A DNA stretch of 36,656 bases, taken from Nocardia carnea. Its GTDB lineage: Bacteria; Actinomycetota; Actinomycetes; Mycobacteriales; Mycobacteriaceae. Each line of letters begins with the position of its first letter. The stretch's first letter is position 1. The notes beneath the pieces were generated by a model. It made no database searches, was not told where the DNA came from, and was given only the letters and a program-made list of their open reading frames with translations. The translations under genes were made by a program, and so were the position numbers. Positions 27,703-34,980 of this stretch are shown in pieces. The stretch covers positions 1 through 36,656 of the forward strand of contig NZ_JARWNW010000200.1 in assembly GCF_029868325.1 (NCBI RefSeq). The letters are read 5' to 3'.

Positions 27703-28806
27703 ATGACCACGACCGTCACCGCAGCAGTGGTACGAGAGATCGATGGGCCATTCCGGTTCGAAGAACTGACCATCGACGAACCACGCCCCGACGAAGTGCT
27801 GGTGAAAATTACCGCTGTAGGCCTGTGCCACACCGATCTTGCGGTACAGCACGGACATCTGCCCCAAGCAATGCCGCTTGTCCCTGGTCATGAAGGAGCC
27901 GGCGTAGTGGCCGAAGTAGGATCGGCAGTGGCCGGCATCGCTGTAGGGGATCAAGTGGTGATTTCGTTCTCTGCATGTGGCGACTGCGGGAACTGTCTGT
28001 CCGGCCGGCGGGCGTACTGTTTGAAGTTCGGCACCCGGAACTTTTCCGGCGCGCGCGACGACGGATCTATCACCCTGCGCGACAAGGACGAAAAGGCCGT
28101 ACACGGAAACTTTTTCGGCCAATCGTCATTCTCTACTTACGTCATCGCTTCGGCACGTGACGTCGTGGTACTTCCCGATGACGCCCCTCTGGACATCGCG
28201 GGACCGCTCGGATGCGGCATTCAAACCGGGGCCGGAAGCGTACTCAACTCCCTCGGCGTATCGGCAGGCTCGGTAGTCGCTGTCTCCGGTACCGGATCGG
28301 TCGGGTTGGCGGCTGTCATGGCTGCCAAAGTAGCCGGCGCAACAACGATTATTGCGATCGACGTGGTCTCCGAGCGACTCGAAGTTGCGAAGAGTCTCGG
28401 CGCGACACACGTGATCAACGGAAACGAAGAAGACATCGCCGCTCGCATACTGCAATTGACCGGCGATGGCGTACCGTACGCGGTGGACACAACAGGTGTA
28501 GCGTCCGTGATCGCTACACTGATTCGAGCGACTGCGCTCGGCGGGAAGATCGCACTCGTCGGAGTGGCCAAACCCGGTTCGGCCGTCGACCTGGATCTGA
28601 TCTCCGCGGCCGGTAAGACAGTGATCGGGGTCTATCAGGGAGATTCGGTGCCCCAGCGCTTCATCCCGGAGATGCTTGCACTGCACGCGGCCGGGCAATT
28701 TCCCTTCGATCGACTGATCACCCGATATCGGTTCGACCAGATCAACGAGGCCATCGCCGACACCCACAACGGTACAACCGTAAAGGCTGTCCTTGTCATG
28801 CCATGA
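27703..28806 (+). CDS. Zinc-dependent alcohol dehydrogenase, aryl/benzyl-alcohol type
   Basis: A 367-residue medium-chain dehydrogenase that interconverts an alcohol and an aldehyde with NAD. Catalytic zinc ligands are Cys42 (GLCHTD) and His63 (GHEGAG); the structural zinc cysteines are 92, 95, 98 and 106 (ACGDCGNCLSGRRAYC). The segment GPLGCGIQTGAGS is typical of benzyl/aryl-alcohol dehydrogenases. The Rossmann motif is GTGSVGLAAV. I choose ATG 27703 with AAGG upstream over GTG 27676. It converges on another zinc dehydrogenase across a strong shared hairpin. The aldehyde product could feed one of the aldehyde dehydrogenases of the operon before it. Confidence 0.9.
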   Translation: MTTTVTAAVVREIDGPFRFEELTIDEPRPDEVLVKITAVGLCHTDLAVQHGHLPQAMPLVPGHEGAGVVAEVGSAVAGIAVGDQVVISFSACGDCGNCLSGRRAYCLKFGTRNFSGARDDGSITLRDKDEKAVHGNFFGQSSFSTYVIASARDVVVLPDDAPLDIAGPLGCGIQTGAGSVLNSLGVSAGSVVAVSGTGSVGLAAVMAAKVAGATTIIAIDVVSERLEVAKSLGATHVINGNEEDIAARILQLTGDGVPYAVDTTGVASVIATLIRATALGGKIALVGVAKPGSAVDLDLISAAGKTVIGVYQGDSVPQRFIPEMLALHAAGQFPFDRLITRYRFDQINEAIADTHNGTTVKAVLVMP

Positions 28807-28822
28807 AGATCGAGGGGTAGAG

Positions 28823-28877
28823 GCCGCAACGGTGTATTGTGCGCCGCGACTGGTGGCGCATAACACACCGTTGCGGC
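28823..28877. terminator. Long bidirectional terminator between two alcohol dehydrogenase genes
   Basis: GCCGCAACGGTGT (28823-28835) pairs perfectly with 28865-28877. The stem continues inward to 28845/28855 with one mismatch and one G-U, giving about 23 paired positions and a 9-nt loop. It fills most of the 74-nt gap between the convergent genes. Confidence 0.8.
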
Positions 28878-28880
28878 GGA

Positions 28881-29987
28881 CTACTGCAACTCCGTGGCGA
28901 GGGTGATATGTATTGCGTCTTTGCCGTCGGATACCTCGCGGCCTAATGTGCGAATTGCGCTCTCGACCTCGCGTAGGGGAAAAGTGTGAGTGCACAGCCG
29001 GGCGAGAAGTTCAGCGCTCTCCGTAATGATTTCTATGGCCAGTTGTGTGGAGCGGTAGCCGCCGCTGATGACACCCCTCAATTCGATCTCGCTCAAGACG
29101 ATTCGATCGATGGGAACATCGTTGAGCATTTGTCCGCTTTTGAGGCCAGCGAGGACGAGCCGGCCCCCCGGCCGCAGCATATCGATACCTTGCAGAATCG
29201 GTGCCATCGATCCGGCGGATACGTCCAGCACGATATCTGCCATGCGGCCGGCCGTGACTGCCTTGACCAGGGCGACGGGATCGTCGCGCTCGACCTTGAT
29301 GATAGTTGTGGCTCCGAGATGCCGTGCAACGCCCAACCGCGCTTCGTCCGCGCTGGTGCCGGTGACGATGATTTCCTTGGCCCCGGCTTTCTTGGCTGCG
29401 GCGACCGCGAGCAGACCTCTCTGGCCGGGCCCCGCGATCACGACGGTCGATCCGAGGCCTACTCCACCGACCTCGTAGATCCAGCGGATTGCGTTGGATA
29501 AGGGGTTGACCAGCGTCATAATGTCCGAGGGGACGTTCTCGGGGAGCTTGTGGACGAGTGCGCGCGGATGGAGATAGGCGTGTGTCGCATATCCGCCCCA
29601 CAGTGCGGGTGCAGTGTCGATGTTCTGGTACATCCCGTAGCCGAGACCGGACTGGCACCGAGTGAAGGCTCCCTCGATGCATCCCGGGCAGACACCGCAG
29701 GGAATGATCGGTTCGACGGTGACGCGGTCACCGAGCGCAACACCCCAGCGCGACTGCGCTGATCCGCCGATGCTTTCGATGCGCCCGATGATTTCGTGGC
29801 CTGGGACTATCGGGAGTCCCTGACCGAAACCGAGTCCACCGAGGTACTGTTCGTAGTCCGTTCCACAGAGGCCACTGGCTTCGACACGAAGGATGGCATC
29901 GTCGGTGCTGGCTTCAGGGACTGGGAACTCGCGGAATGTAAATTTTCGGGGACTGTCCAAAACGGCGGCCGTTGCTGTCGATGCCAT
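28881..29987 (-). CDS. Zinc-dependent alcohol dehydrogenase, threonine-dehydrogenase-like branch
   Basis: A 368-residue medium-chain dehydrogenase. Catalytic zinc ligands are Cys41 (GLCGTDYEQYLGG) and the His64-Glu65 pair (PGHE); structural cysteines are 97, 100, 103 and 111 (PCGVCPGCIEGAFTRC). Its cofactor region reads GPGQRGLLAV, where the usual GxGxxG is altered to GPGQRG. It is quite different from the neighbour at 27703, so the two are not a recent duplication. The start is ATG 29987 with GAAGG at some distance. The hairpin at 30057-30096 separates it from the upstream minus-strand operon, so it probably has its own promoter. Substrate unknown. Confidence 0.88.
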   Translation of the reverse strand: MASTATAAVLDSPRKFTFREFPVPEASTDDAILRVEASGLCGTDYEQYLGGLGFGQGLPIVPGHEIIGRIESIGGSAQSRWGVALGDRVTVEPIIPCGVCPGCIEGAFTRCQSGLGYGMYQNIDTAPALWGGYATHAYLHPRALVHKLPENVPSDIMTLVNPLSNAIRWIYEVGGVGLGSTVVIAGPGQRGLLAVAAAKKAGAKEIIVTGTSADEARLGVARHLGATTIIKVERDDPVALVKAVTAGRMADIVLDVSAGSMAPILQGIDMLRPGGRLVLAGLKSGQMLNDVPIDRIVLSEIELRGVISGGYRSTQLAIEIITESAELLARLCTHTFPLREVESAIRTLGREVSDGKDAIHITLATELQ

Positions 29988-30056
29988 ATTGGCGTTCTAC
30001 CTTCGTGTTCGTGTCCGATGTCGATCGGCTTGTGGGGTGGACTGCGTCCGAAAGAA

Positions 30057-30096
30057 CGAAGCCCGCTGAGGATTCGGCAATCCTGAGCGGGCTTCG
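30057..30096 (-). terminator. Terminator of the ald-amidohydrolase operon
   Basis: Arms 30057-30074 and 30079-30096 (CGAAGCCCGCT... and its complement) pair over 18 positions with one mismatch and a 4-nt loop, 11 nt beyond the stop of the gene at 30108. A strong intrinsic-type hairpin without a T-run. Confidence 0.75.
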
Positions 30097-30107
30097 CAGG
30101 CAGTCCA

Positions 30108-30563
30108 TCAGACCGGTGTCACAACGACGTTGTACAGCTCGTCGAATTCATAGGTGTACAGCGCGCGCGGGATTTTGCACATTCCGCGAAACTTCAACAG
30201 CAGCTCGGCGGTCTTGGTTGCGGTTCCGGCCGGTACGAAGAGGTAAAAGATCGGGCACTCGTCCATGTCGAGTTTCCATACCCGGTCGAGGGTTTCCTCG
30301 TTGATGGTGTCCTCGGTCTCGACCTCGACGATCAGTCGGGGGGAGTTGTCCCTGGCCGTGTCCACCATGACGATGTCGGGATACAGGGTGTGCTCCCAGC
30401 GATGGTGGACCGGCATCCTCTTCTCGCCCACATTTGTGTAGGTACCCCAGGTCGGGTTGATGAGGCCCGGATACACCTCGCCGTTGGCGAAGGAAAACAT
30501 GGATCGGGCGATCTGCTCGACCGCCGAGTCGTGCAGATTTGTGGTGGGTGTGACGATGCTCAT
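30108..30563 (-). CDS. Small protein with a PD-(D/E)xK nuclease-like pattern, unknown role
   Basis: A 151-residue protein. Residues 62-84 show PDIVMVD, then PRLIVEVETED: Asp63 followed 17 residues later by Glu80-Val-Glu82. This resembles the strand-turn-strand core of PD-(D/E)xK nuclease-fold proteins, although the usual Lys is replaced by Glu82. The C-terminal FYLFVPAGTATKTAELL resembles the following strand and helix of the fold. The start is ATG 30563 with AAAGG 10 nt upstream. It lies 16 nt after the amidohydrolase in the ald-MaoC-amidohydrolase operon and ends at a terminator, so it is expressed with catabolic genes. A nuclease-like protein is odd there; it may be a catalytically altered or metabolite-binding relative. 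Fold assignment is tentative. Confidence 0.6.
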   Translation of the reverse strand: MSIVTPTTNLHDSAVEQIARSMFSFANGEVYPGLINPTWGTYTNVGEKRMPVHHRWEHTLYPDIVMVDTARDNSPRLIVEVETEDTINEETLDRVWKLDMDECPIFYLFVPAGTATKTAELLLKFRGMCKIPRALYTYEFDELYNVVVTPV

Positions 30564-30579
30564 CTGAAGTCTGGACCTT

Positions 30580-31524
30580 TCACAGAGGCAGAACTCGGCG
30601 GGCGTTCTCGCCGAGGATCGCGGCTTTTTCGTCGTCGGCGAGCAGCGACTGCTTCACGCCCTGCAGACCGAGAATTGCCCGGTGGCTGTGCCAGTCCGAT
30701 GCCCAGAGGCACCGGTCGACACCGACTTGGCGCACGGATTCGATACCTACCTCGTCGAAGCCCTCCTCGAAACCGCAGGACAGATCGAAGTAGACGTTCT
30801 CGAAATCCCTTGCCATCTGCACTCGCTGGTCGTGCATTTCGCTCCCATAACCGGTGAGCGGCTGCAAATAGCCCAGATGGGCCATGACAACCTTGAGCTT
30901 GGGGTGGCGCTCGAGAACTGGGCGCCACTGCACCGGGAACGCGTAATCGTCGTGCTCGGCATGACCGACATGTCCGTCGAGGCCGCCGCTATGAGCGAGG
31001 ATCACCATGTCGAGTTCTTCGATCTTGGCGAACGCGCGCTCGAGTGCCGGATCCGATGGGTAGTACTGACCCCAGGTCGAGATGATCTTCACGCCGCGGG
31101 CACCGGCGGCGTGATATTTGACTACCTGGTCTTCGACCCAGTCGGCGCCGAAGTAGGGGTCGATGCCACCCACGAGTGCAGCGAACTTCCGCGGATTCGC
31201 CGCGGCGACCTCACACAGCCAAGCGTTCTTGCGGTCGCACCGCTCCCGCTGAAGCTCGAGCATGCGTTTTTCGAAAGCAGCATGCGCCTCCTCCGAGAGG
31301 TCCTGCGGGGCCCGGGCGCGCATGGCCTGACCCATTGCCTCGGTCGGCCACGCGTTGATGATCCATGAGGCGGCCACGCCGGCTTCGGCCATATAGCGGT
31401 TCAGCTGCGGGAGGTCTCCGCCTCGGTCCCAGCGGTCCTCGATCGTTCGCGCGTTCCAACCCTCCTGCGCCGTCCTGTTCAGATGCACGTGGGTGTCGAC
31501 GACATCCCAGTTGCGGTCGGTCAT
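30580..31524 (-). CDS. Amidohydrolase-family protein (amidohydrolase 2, ACMSD-like)
   Basis: A 314-residue TIM-barrel metal enzyme of the COG2159 type. Members are hydrolases or non-oxidative decarboxylases. Metal-site motifs are DTHVHL (His12, His14), [16 protein letters not shown] and [10 protein letters not shown] with the distal Asp. The start is ATG 31524, overlapping the MaoC-like stop by 4 bp. It belongs to the ald operon. With the HpaB-type oxygenase it could hydrolyse an amide or formamide released by ring opening, or decarboxylate an aromatic acid; the sequence does not decide between these. Confidence 0.88.
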   Translation of the reverse strand: MTDRNWDVVDTHVHLNRTAQEGWNARTIEDRWDRGGDLPQLNRYMAEAGVAASWIINAWPTEAMGQAMRARAPQDLSEEAHAAFEKRMLELQRERCDRKNAWLCEVAAANPRKFAALVGGIDPYFGADWVEDQVVKYHAAGARGVKIISTWGQYYPSDPALERAFAKIEELDMVILAHSGGLDGHVGHAEHDDYAFPVQWRPVLERHPKLKVVMAHLGYLQPLTGYGSEMHDQRVQMARDFENVYFDLSCGFEEGFDEVGIESVRQVGVDRCLWASDWHSHRAILGLQGVKQSLLADDEKAAILGENARRVLPL

Positions 31525-32021
31525 GCTGTTCCCTCCGGGGTGTAGGCGTGGCCCATTTTGGTGAGAATGTCTGCCACTGTTCGGCCGTCCTGATTGGTCA
31601 CCTGTGTCGCGTATTCGATGAGCCCGAACCGGGTTTTTTTCTCGCGGCGTACGGCGATGATCTCGATATCGAGCGTGTCGCCGGCATATACGGGCGCCCG
31701 GTAGGTGATCTCGTCGGCGAGGTGGGTTGCGGTCTTCTTACCGATAACCAGGGCAAGGGGAGCGATGCAAGCCCCCATGGTGAGAGCTCCGGGCGCGATC
31801 GGGCCGCGAAACCCGTTCTCTGCGGCAATGCGGTGATCACGGTGCAGTAGAGCAAGGTCCTGGAACAGGCCACACGCGGTGGTGATCATGCTCTCGGTGA
31901 TCGTGACGGCCGGAGCGATAAACCGCTGTCCTACCTGGACCTCTTCGTAATAGCGGCCTTCGAGCAGATCTACGGGGGCCGGGACGTCGCCTCCCGGCGG
32001 ATCTTGCTGGAGTGAAGTCAT
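31521..32021 (-). CDS. MaoC-like hydratase with hot-dog fold
   Basis: A 166-residue MaoC/R-hydratase-like protein that would add water to an enoyl-CoA or similar double bond. The hot-dog core shows as [11 protein letters not shown] near residue 25, the hydratase-2 region [28 protein letters not shown], and [20 protein letters not shown]. The Asp-x4-His pair is kept, while the Asn-Pro of the usual GDxNPIH motif is lost, so activity may be altered. I choose ATG 32021 with AAAGG 6 nt upstream; the longer frame has no good site. It overlaps the amidohydrolase start and stands 213 nt after ald. Confidence 0.85.
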   Translation of the reverse strand: MTSLQQDPPGGDVPAPVDLLEGRYYEEVQVGQRFIAPAVTITESMITTACGLFQDLALLHRDHRIAAENGFRGPIAPGALTMGACIAPLALVIGKKTATHLADEITYRAPVYAGDTLDIEIIAVRREKKTRFGLIEYATQVTNQDGRTVADILTKMGHAYTPEGTA

Positions 32022-32234
32022 AACGAACCTTTCGGGAATGCTACGCAGCACGGTAAGTGCTGGAACTGGCCAATCTGATGTACCGACCGCCAGAAGGAGA
32101 GATGAAGAAATTGCGAAAGCTGCTGCCAGTCATGTGCGTTACCGACCGTGGAGGTCTTGGGGAGCCGGTCGGTGAGAACCCTGTATTCGCCGACGCATCG
32201 AGGACCGGAGTATCAATCGATTCGCGTGTGCGCG

Positions 32235-33347
32235 TCAGAGTACGGAGCCCACCTCGACGGTGCTGAGACCCAGTGCGGCGCCCACGGGCGCGTTGGTGAG
32301 AAGACCGTTGTGCGTATTGAGACCACGAGCGAGTTCTGGATCTGCACGCAGGGCGTCCTGCCAGCCGCAGTCGGCCAGTGCAGTGGCGTAGGGCAGCGTC
32401 ACCGAGGTGAGTGCGTGAGTGGATGTGTTCGCTACGGCCCCGGGCATGTTGGCGACGCAGTAGAACACCGAATCATGCACTGTATACGTCGGATCGGCAT
32501 GGGTGGTGGCGCGAGAATCCTCGAAGCAGCCGCCTTGGTCGATGGAGATGTCCACGAGAACAGAGCCCGGCTTCATCCGTGCGACCAGGTCATTGGAGAC
32601 CAGTGTCGGCGCTTTCGCACCAGGGACCAGCACCGCACCGATGACGAGATCGGCGTCGAGGCATTCCTGTTCGATGGCGAAGGTGTTGGACACGAGCGTT
32701 CGAACGCGACCGTGGTATTCCTTGTCGATCGCCTTCAGCGCATGGGGATTCTTGTCCAGGACGGTAACTTGGGCCCCCATCCCCACTGCTATCCGGGTGG
32801 CGTGTTGCCCAGAAACCCCACCGCCGATGATGACAACCTTGGCGGGGAGGACACCCGGGACTCCACCGAGAAGGACTCCTCGGCCACCGGAACTCCGGAG
32901 AAGCGTCGTCGCGCCCGCCTGGGGAGCCAGGCGGCCGGCGACCTCCGACATCGGTGCGAGCAACGGTAGGCCGCCCAGGTCGGTCTGGACGGTCTCGTAG
33001 GCGATCGCAGTGACCTTGCGAGCCAGGAGCTCCTCGGTGAGGGCCTTGTCCGCAGCGAGATGCAGGTAGGTGAACAGTATCTGTCCCTCCCGCATGTTGC
33101 CGTATTCCTCGCGAATGGGCTCCTTGACCTTGAGAATCATCTCGGCGCTCGCCCACACATCTCCGGCTTCGCTGAGTACACGAGCGCCAGCTGCGGAGTA
33201 CTCGTCGTCGAATATCGACGAGCCACTGCCCGCACCGGCCTCGACCACAACCTCATGGCCATTAGCCACCAGTTCGTGGACCCCTGCCGGAGTCAGTGCG
33301 ACCCGGTACTCGTGATTCTTGATTTCCTTCGGGACACCGATCTTCAT
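32235..33347 (-). CDS. ald: Alanine dehydrogenase
   Basis: A 370-residue enzyme that deaminates L-alanine to pyruvate and ammonium with NAD, or runs in reverse. The family-defining N-terminus is MKIGVPKEIKNHEYRVALTP; His96 lies in TYLHLAAD, the NAD fold is VVIIGGGVSGQHA, and DISIDQGGCFEDSR and NMPGAV follow. Length is typical. The start is ATG 33347 with GAGAGGTG upstream. Its promoter on the minus strand (33450-33479) carries the same operator as the monooxygenase operon. In that setting it most likely recycles the alanine made by the class III aminotransferase back to pyruvate. It is the first gene of an operon with the MaoC-like, amidohydrolase and nuclease-like genes. Confidence 0.95.
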   Translation of the reverse strand: MKIGVPKEIKNHEYRVALTPAGVHELVANGHEVVVEAGAGSGSSIFDDEYSAAGARVLSEAGDVWASAEMILKVKEPIREEYGNMREGQILFTYLHLAADKALTEELLARKVTAIAYETVQTDLGGLPLLAPMSEVAGRLAPQAGATTLLRSSGGRGVLLGGVPGVLPAKVVIIGGGVSGQHATRIAVGMGAQVTVLDKNPHALKAIDKEYHGRVRTLVSNTFAIEQECLDADLVIGAVLVPGAKAPTLVSNDLVARMKPGSVLVDISIDQGGCFEDSRATTHADPTYTVHDSVFYCVANMPGAVANTSTHALTSVTLPYATALADCGWQDALRADPELARGLNTHNGLLTNAPVGAALGLSTVEVGSVL

Positions 33348-33449
33348 GACGCACCTCTCTGGCGAAAAAGTAGTTCGGCAGTGTTCTCGCCGAGGGCCAC
33401 CCGGTTCCGAACTGCAGAGAGTGGGGAGTCTCCGGATCGCATGTCATGT

Positions 33450-33479
33450 AGCATAGGAACATGTCGCGCAACATGTCAA
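33450..33479 (-). promoter_or_regulatory. Promoter and TetR operator (site B) of the ald operon
   Basis: On the minus strand TTGACA (33479-33474) and TATGCT (33455-33450) are 18 bp apart. Between them ACATGT-TGCGCG-ACATGT (33476-33459) is an inverted repeat with perfect 6-bp arms. In the 30 bp from -35 to -10 it differs from site A (15923-15952) at only three positions. The leader to ATG 33347 is about 95 nt. Confidence 0.78.
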
Positions 33480-33646
33480 TGGCGGCCGACTGCTTTCGCC
33501 CGTTCGCAGCAGGTGGACTCTCTTCGTACCGTCCGGAACCGGCCTCTAGTGGCAGGGGCCGCCGGCTAGGTCAGGATTGCCGCGGATCGCGATTCACCGC
33601 AGCGGCAAGAGCTAAAAGAGGGATCTCGACCGGCCCAGGCTGTAAT

Positions 33647-33667
33647 GGGTCCGCCGCGGTCGGACCC
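33647..33667. terminator. Hairpin downstream of the right IclR gene
   Basis: GGGTCCG (33647-33653) and CGGACCC (33661-33667) form a 7-bp stem with a 7-nt loop, about 210 nt beyond the IclR stop. It may serve as its terminator; weak evidence. Confidence 0.3.
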
Positions 33668-33878
33668 CTACGGGCCCGGTCCGGTCGGCCGAAGAAGTCG
33701 ATCCGGCCCCGCGTGGACTTTGATAGAGGGGCTTGTGCGGCAGTCGGGGGTCTGGGTTGTGAGCAGCCATTGGAGTCGTGAACGGTCGTGGCCCAAGTGG
33801 TGGCACCGTCACGGGCATCTGTGCTGCGGCGGGGACAGCTGTCACCAGGGGAATCGTGAAAATGTCAACCGCAGCGTG

Positions 33879-34673
33879 TTAGGCATATCTGAGAAGCAAC
33901 GCCAGGTGAGACGCCTCTTCCTTCAAGTTCGATGCTAAGTCGATTTGGCGTTTGGGGCGAAGCCTAGCGCTGCTGGATGCGATGCTCAGCGCAAGCTGGG
34001 GGCCGCCTGAAATGTCAGTGACAGCAACGCCTATCGCCCAAGATCCGGGGAATACTGTTCCTTCATTGACCGCAATTCCGCCGTTCTTGCGGATCGATTC
34101 CGAACGCTGAAGAATCTCATTTACCGACATCGATGGGAATTTTTGTGCAATCTCGGACTTGTTGGCCCCGACAACCGTCATCGCTTCCATGGGAGGTAAC
34201 GCCGCAAGCATGGCTAAACCGTGGGACCCGACTCCCAGCGGATACATGTCGCCGACCTTCGACGCTCGCCACCGGCTCGGAATCGTGCCATCGACTCGAT
34301 AAAGGCATACCGAGTGGTTGCCTCGGCGCAGTGAAACGAACGCCGAGTCTTTGGATATTTGCGCCAACCGTTCAATGGATCGCACGACCTGCTGTTGTAA
34401 GTCCTGCCGCCCACCGACTGTGGACCCCATGCGGTAGGACTGGGAGCCCAGGATGTATCGGTTGTCGTGCGTCTGCTTCACGTATCCGCTCTGCACCAGC
34501 TCGGCAAGTAGTCGATGCGCTGTCGACTTACTCAGCCCTGAGGCAATAGCGAGCTGAGAAAGTGTCGAGCCCGAACGATCCTCGTGGCCATCGACGATCA
34601 ACGACAACAGCGACAGGGCGCGCTGAACACTCTGTGTTCGAGCTGGCGGACTATTCATCTCGTTGCCGACCAC
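33879..34673 (-). CDS. IclR-family transcriptional regulator (right copy)
   Basis: A 264-residue regulator with the helix-turn-helix at about 37-58 (STLSQLAIASGLSKSTAHRL) and an effector domain carrying MYPLGVGSHGLAMLAALP and RKNGGIAVNEG. I choose GTG 34673 because AGGAGG (34679-34684) lies exactly 5 nt upstream; ATG 34658 in frame has no ribosome site. It is a paralogue of the left IclR (2770-3597), sharing many segments through the whole length, and has the same divergent position relative to its MFS transporter. Its codon use is less GC-rich than that of the left copy. It probably controls the MFS-ilvC transcript and itself. Confidence 0.92.
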   Translation of the reverse strand: MVGNEMNSPPARTQSVQRALSLLSLIVDGHEDRSGSTLSQLAIASGLSKSTAHRLLAELVQSGYVKQTHDNRYILGSQSYRMGSTVGGRQDLQQQVVRSIERLAQISKDSAFVSLRRGNHSVCLYRVDGTIPSRWRASKVGDMYPLGVGSHGLAMLAALPPMEAMTVVGANKSEIAQKFPSMSVNEILQRSESIRKNGGIAVNEGTVFPGSWAIGVAVTDISGGPQLALSIASSSARLRPKRQIDLASNLKEEASHLALLLRYA

Positions 34674-34678
34674 CGTCG

Positions 34679-34684
34679 CCTCCT
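34679..34684 (-). promoter_or_regulatory. Ribosome binding site AGGAGG of the right IclR gene
   Basis: A full AGGAGG on the minus strand, 5 nt before GTG 34673. It decides the start in favour of GTG over the downstream ATG 34658. Confidence 0.7.
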
Positions 34685-34879
34685 CGTGCCGACCAGCGTT
34701 GATGACCGCCGCCGGCGCCAGAGTATGGGCTGGTCGCACGACGGGGCAACCATCCTACGTCAAGGCTGGCGCAGCGTCCATGCGGCCTCAACGCCATGCG
34801 AGCCTGCCGGGGCCTGCCGCCCCTGCTCATCCCGCGATGCGGAACAGAACCACCCAAAACGGCCGTCGTCAATTGACGC

Positions 34880-34907
34880 GGGTTGATATCTACATCACAG
34901 TCAACCC
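34880..34907. promoter_or_regulatory. Candidate IclR operator in the right divergent region
   Basis: GGGTTGA (34880-34886) and TCAACCC (34901-34907) form an inverted repeat whose arm centres are 21 bp apart, two helical turns. Inside it lies TGAT-ATCTAC-ATCA. The element ATCTNNATCAC is shared with the left region (2682-2692 and 34888-34898). It sits 74-101 nt before the MFS start. Confidence 0.45.
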
Positions 34908-34980
34908 AACTGAGTGAGGCATCTCATGCGATCAGCCGCTCCGAAACATCGCCTCCTCGGATGCCAGAAGGGAACACATC

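Larger units (their letters stand above)
33348..33878. other. 531-nt gene-free stretch between ald and IclR genes
   Basis: It contains the ald promoter and operator (33450-33479). A possible leader stem (AGTTCGG 33372-33378 with CCGAACT 33407-33413) lies in the ald 5' region, and a hairpin GGGTCCG/CGGACCC lies at 33647-33667. I see no convincing gene; a plus-strand frame at 33461-33781 starts inside the operator and has no protein pattern. Confidence 0.5.

Noticed and set aside
27703..29987. The two zinc alcohol dehydrogenases as an inverted tandem duplication
   Set aside because: Their sequences diverge outside the common zinc and cofactor motifs and they belong to different branches, so they are independent genes placed tail to tail.
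33461..33781. Plus-strand frame in the ald/IclR gap
   Set aside because: It begins inside the operator, is rich in Arg/Gly/Ser as in non-coding GC-rich DNA, and has no ribosome site.
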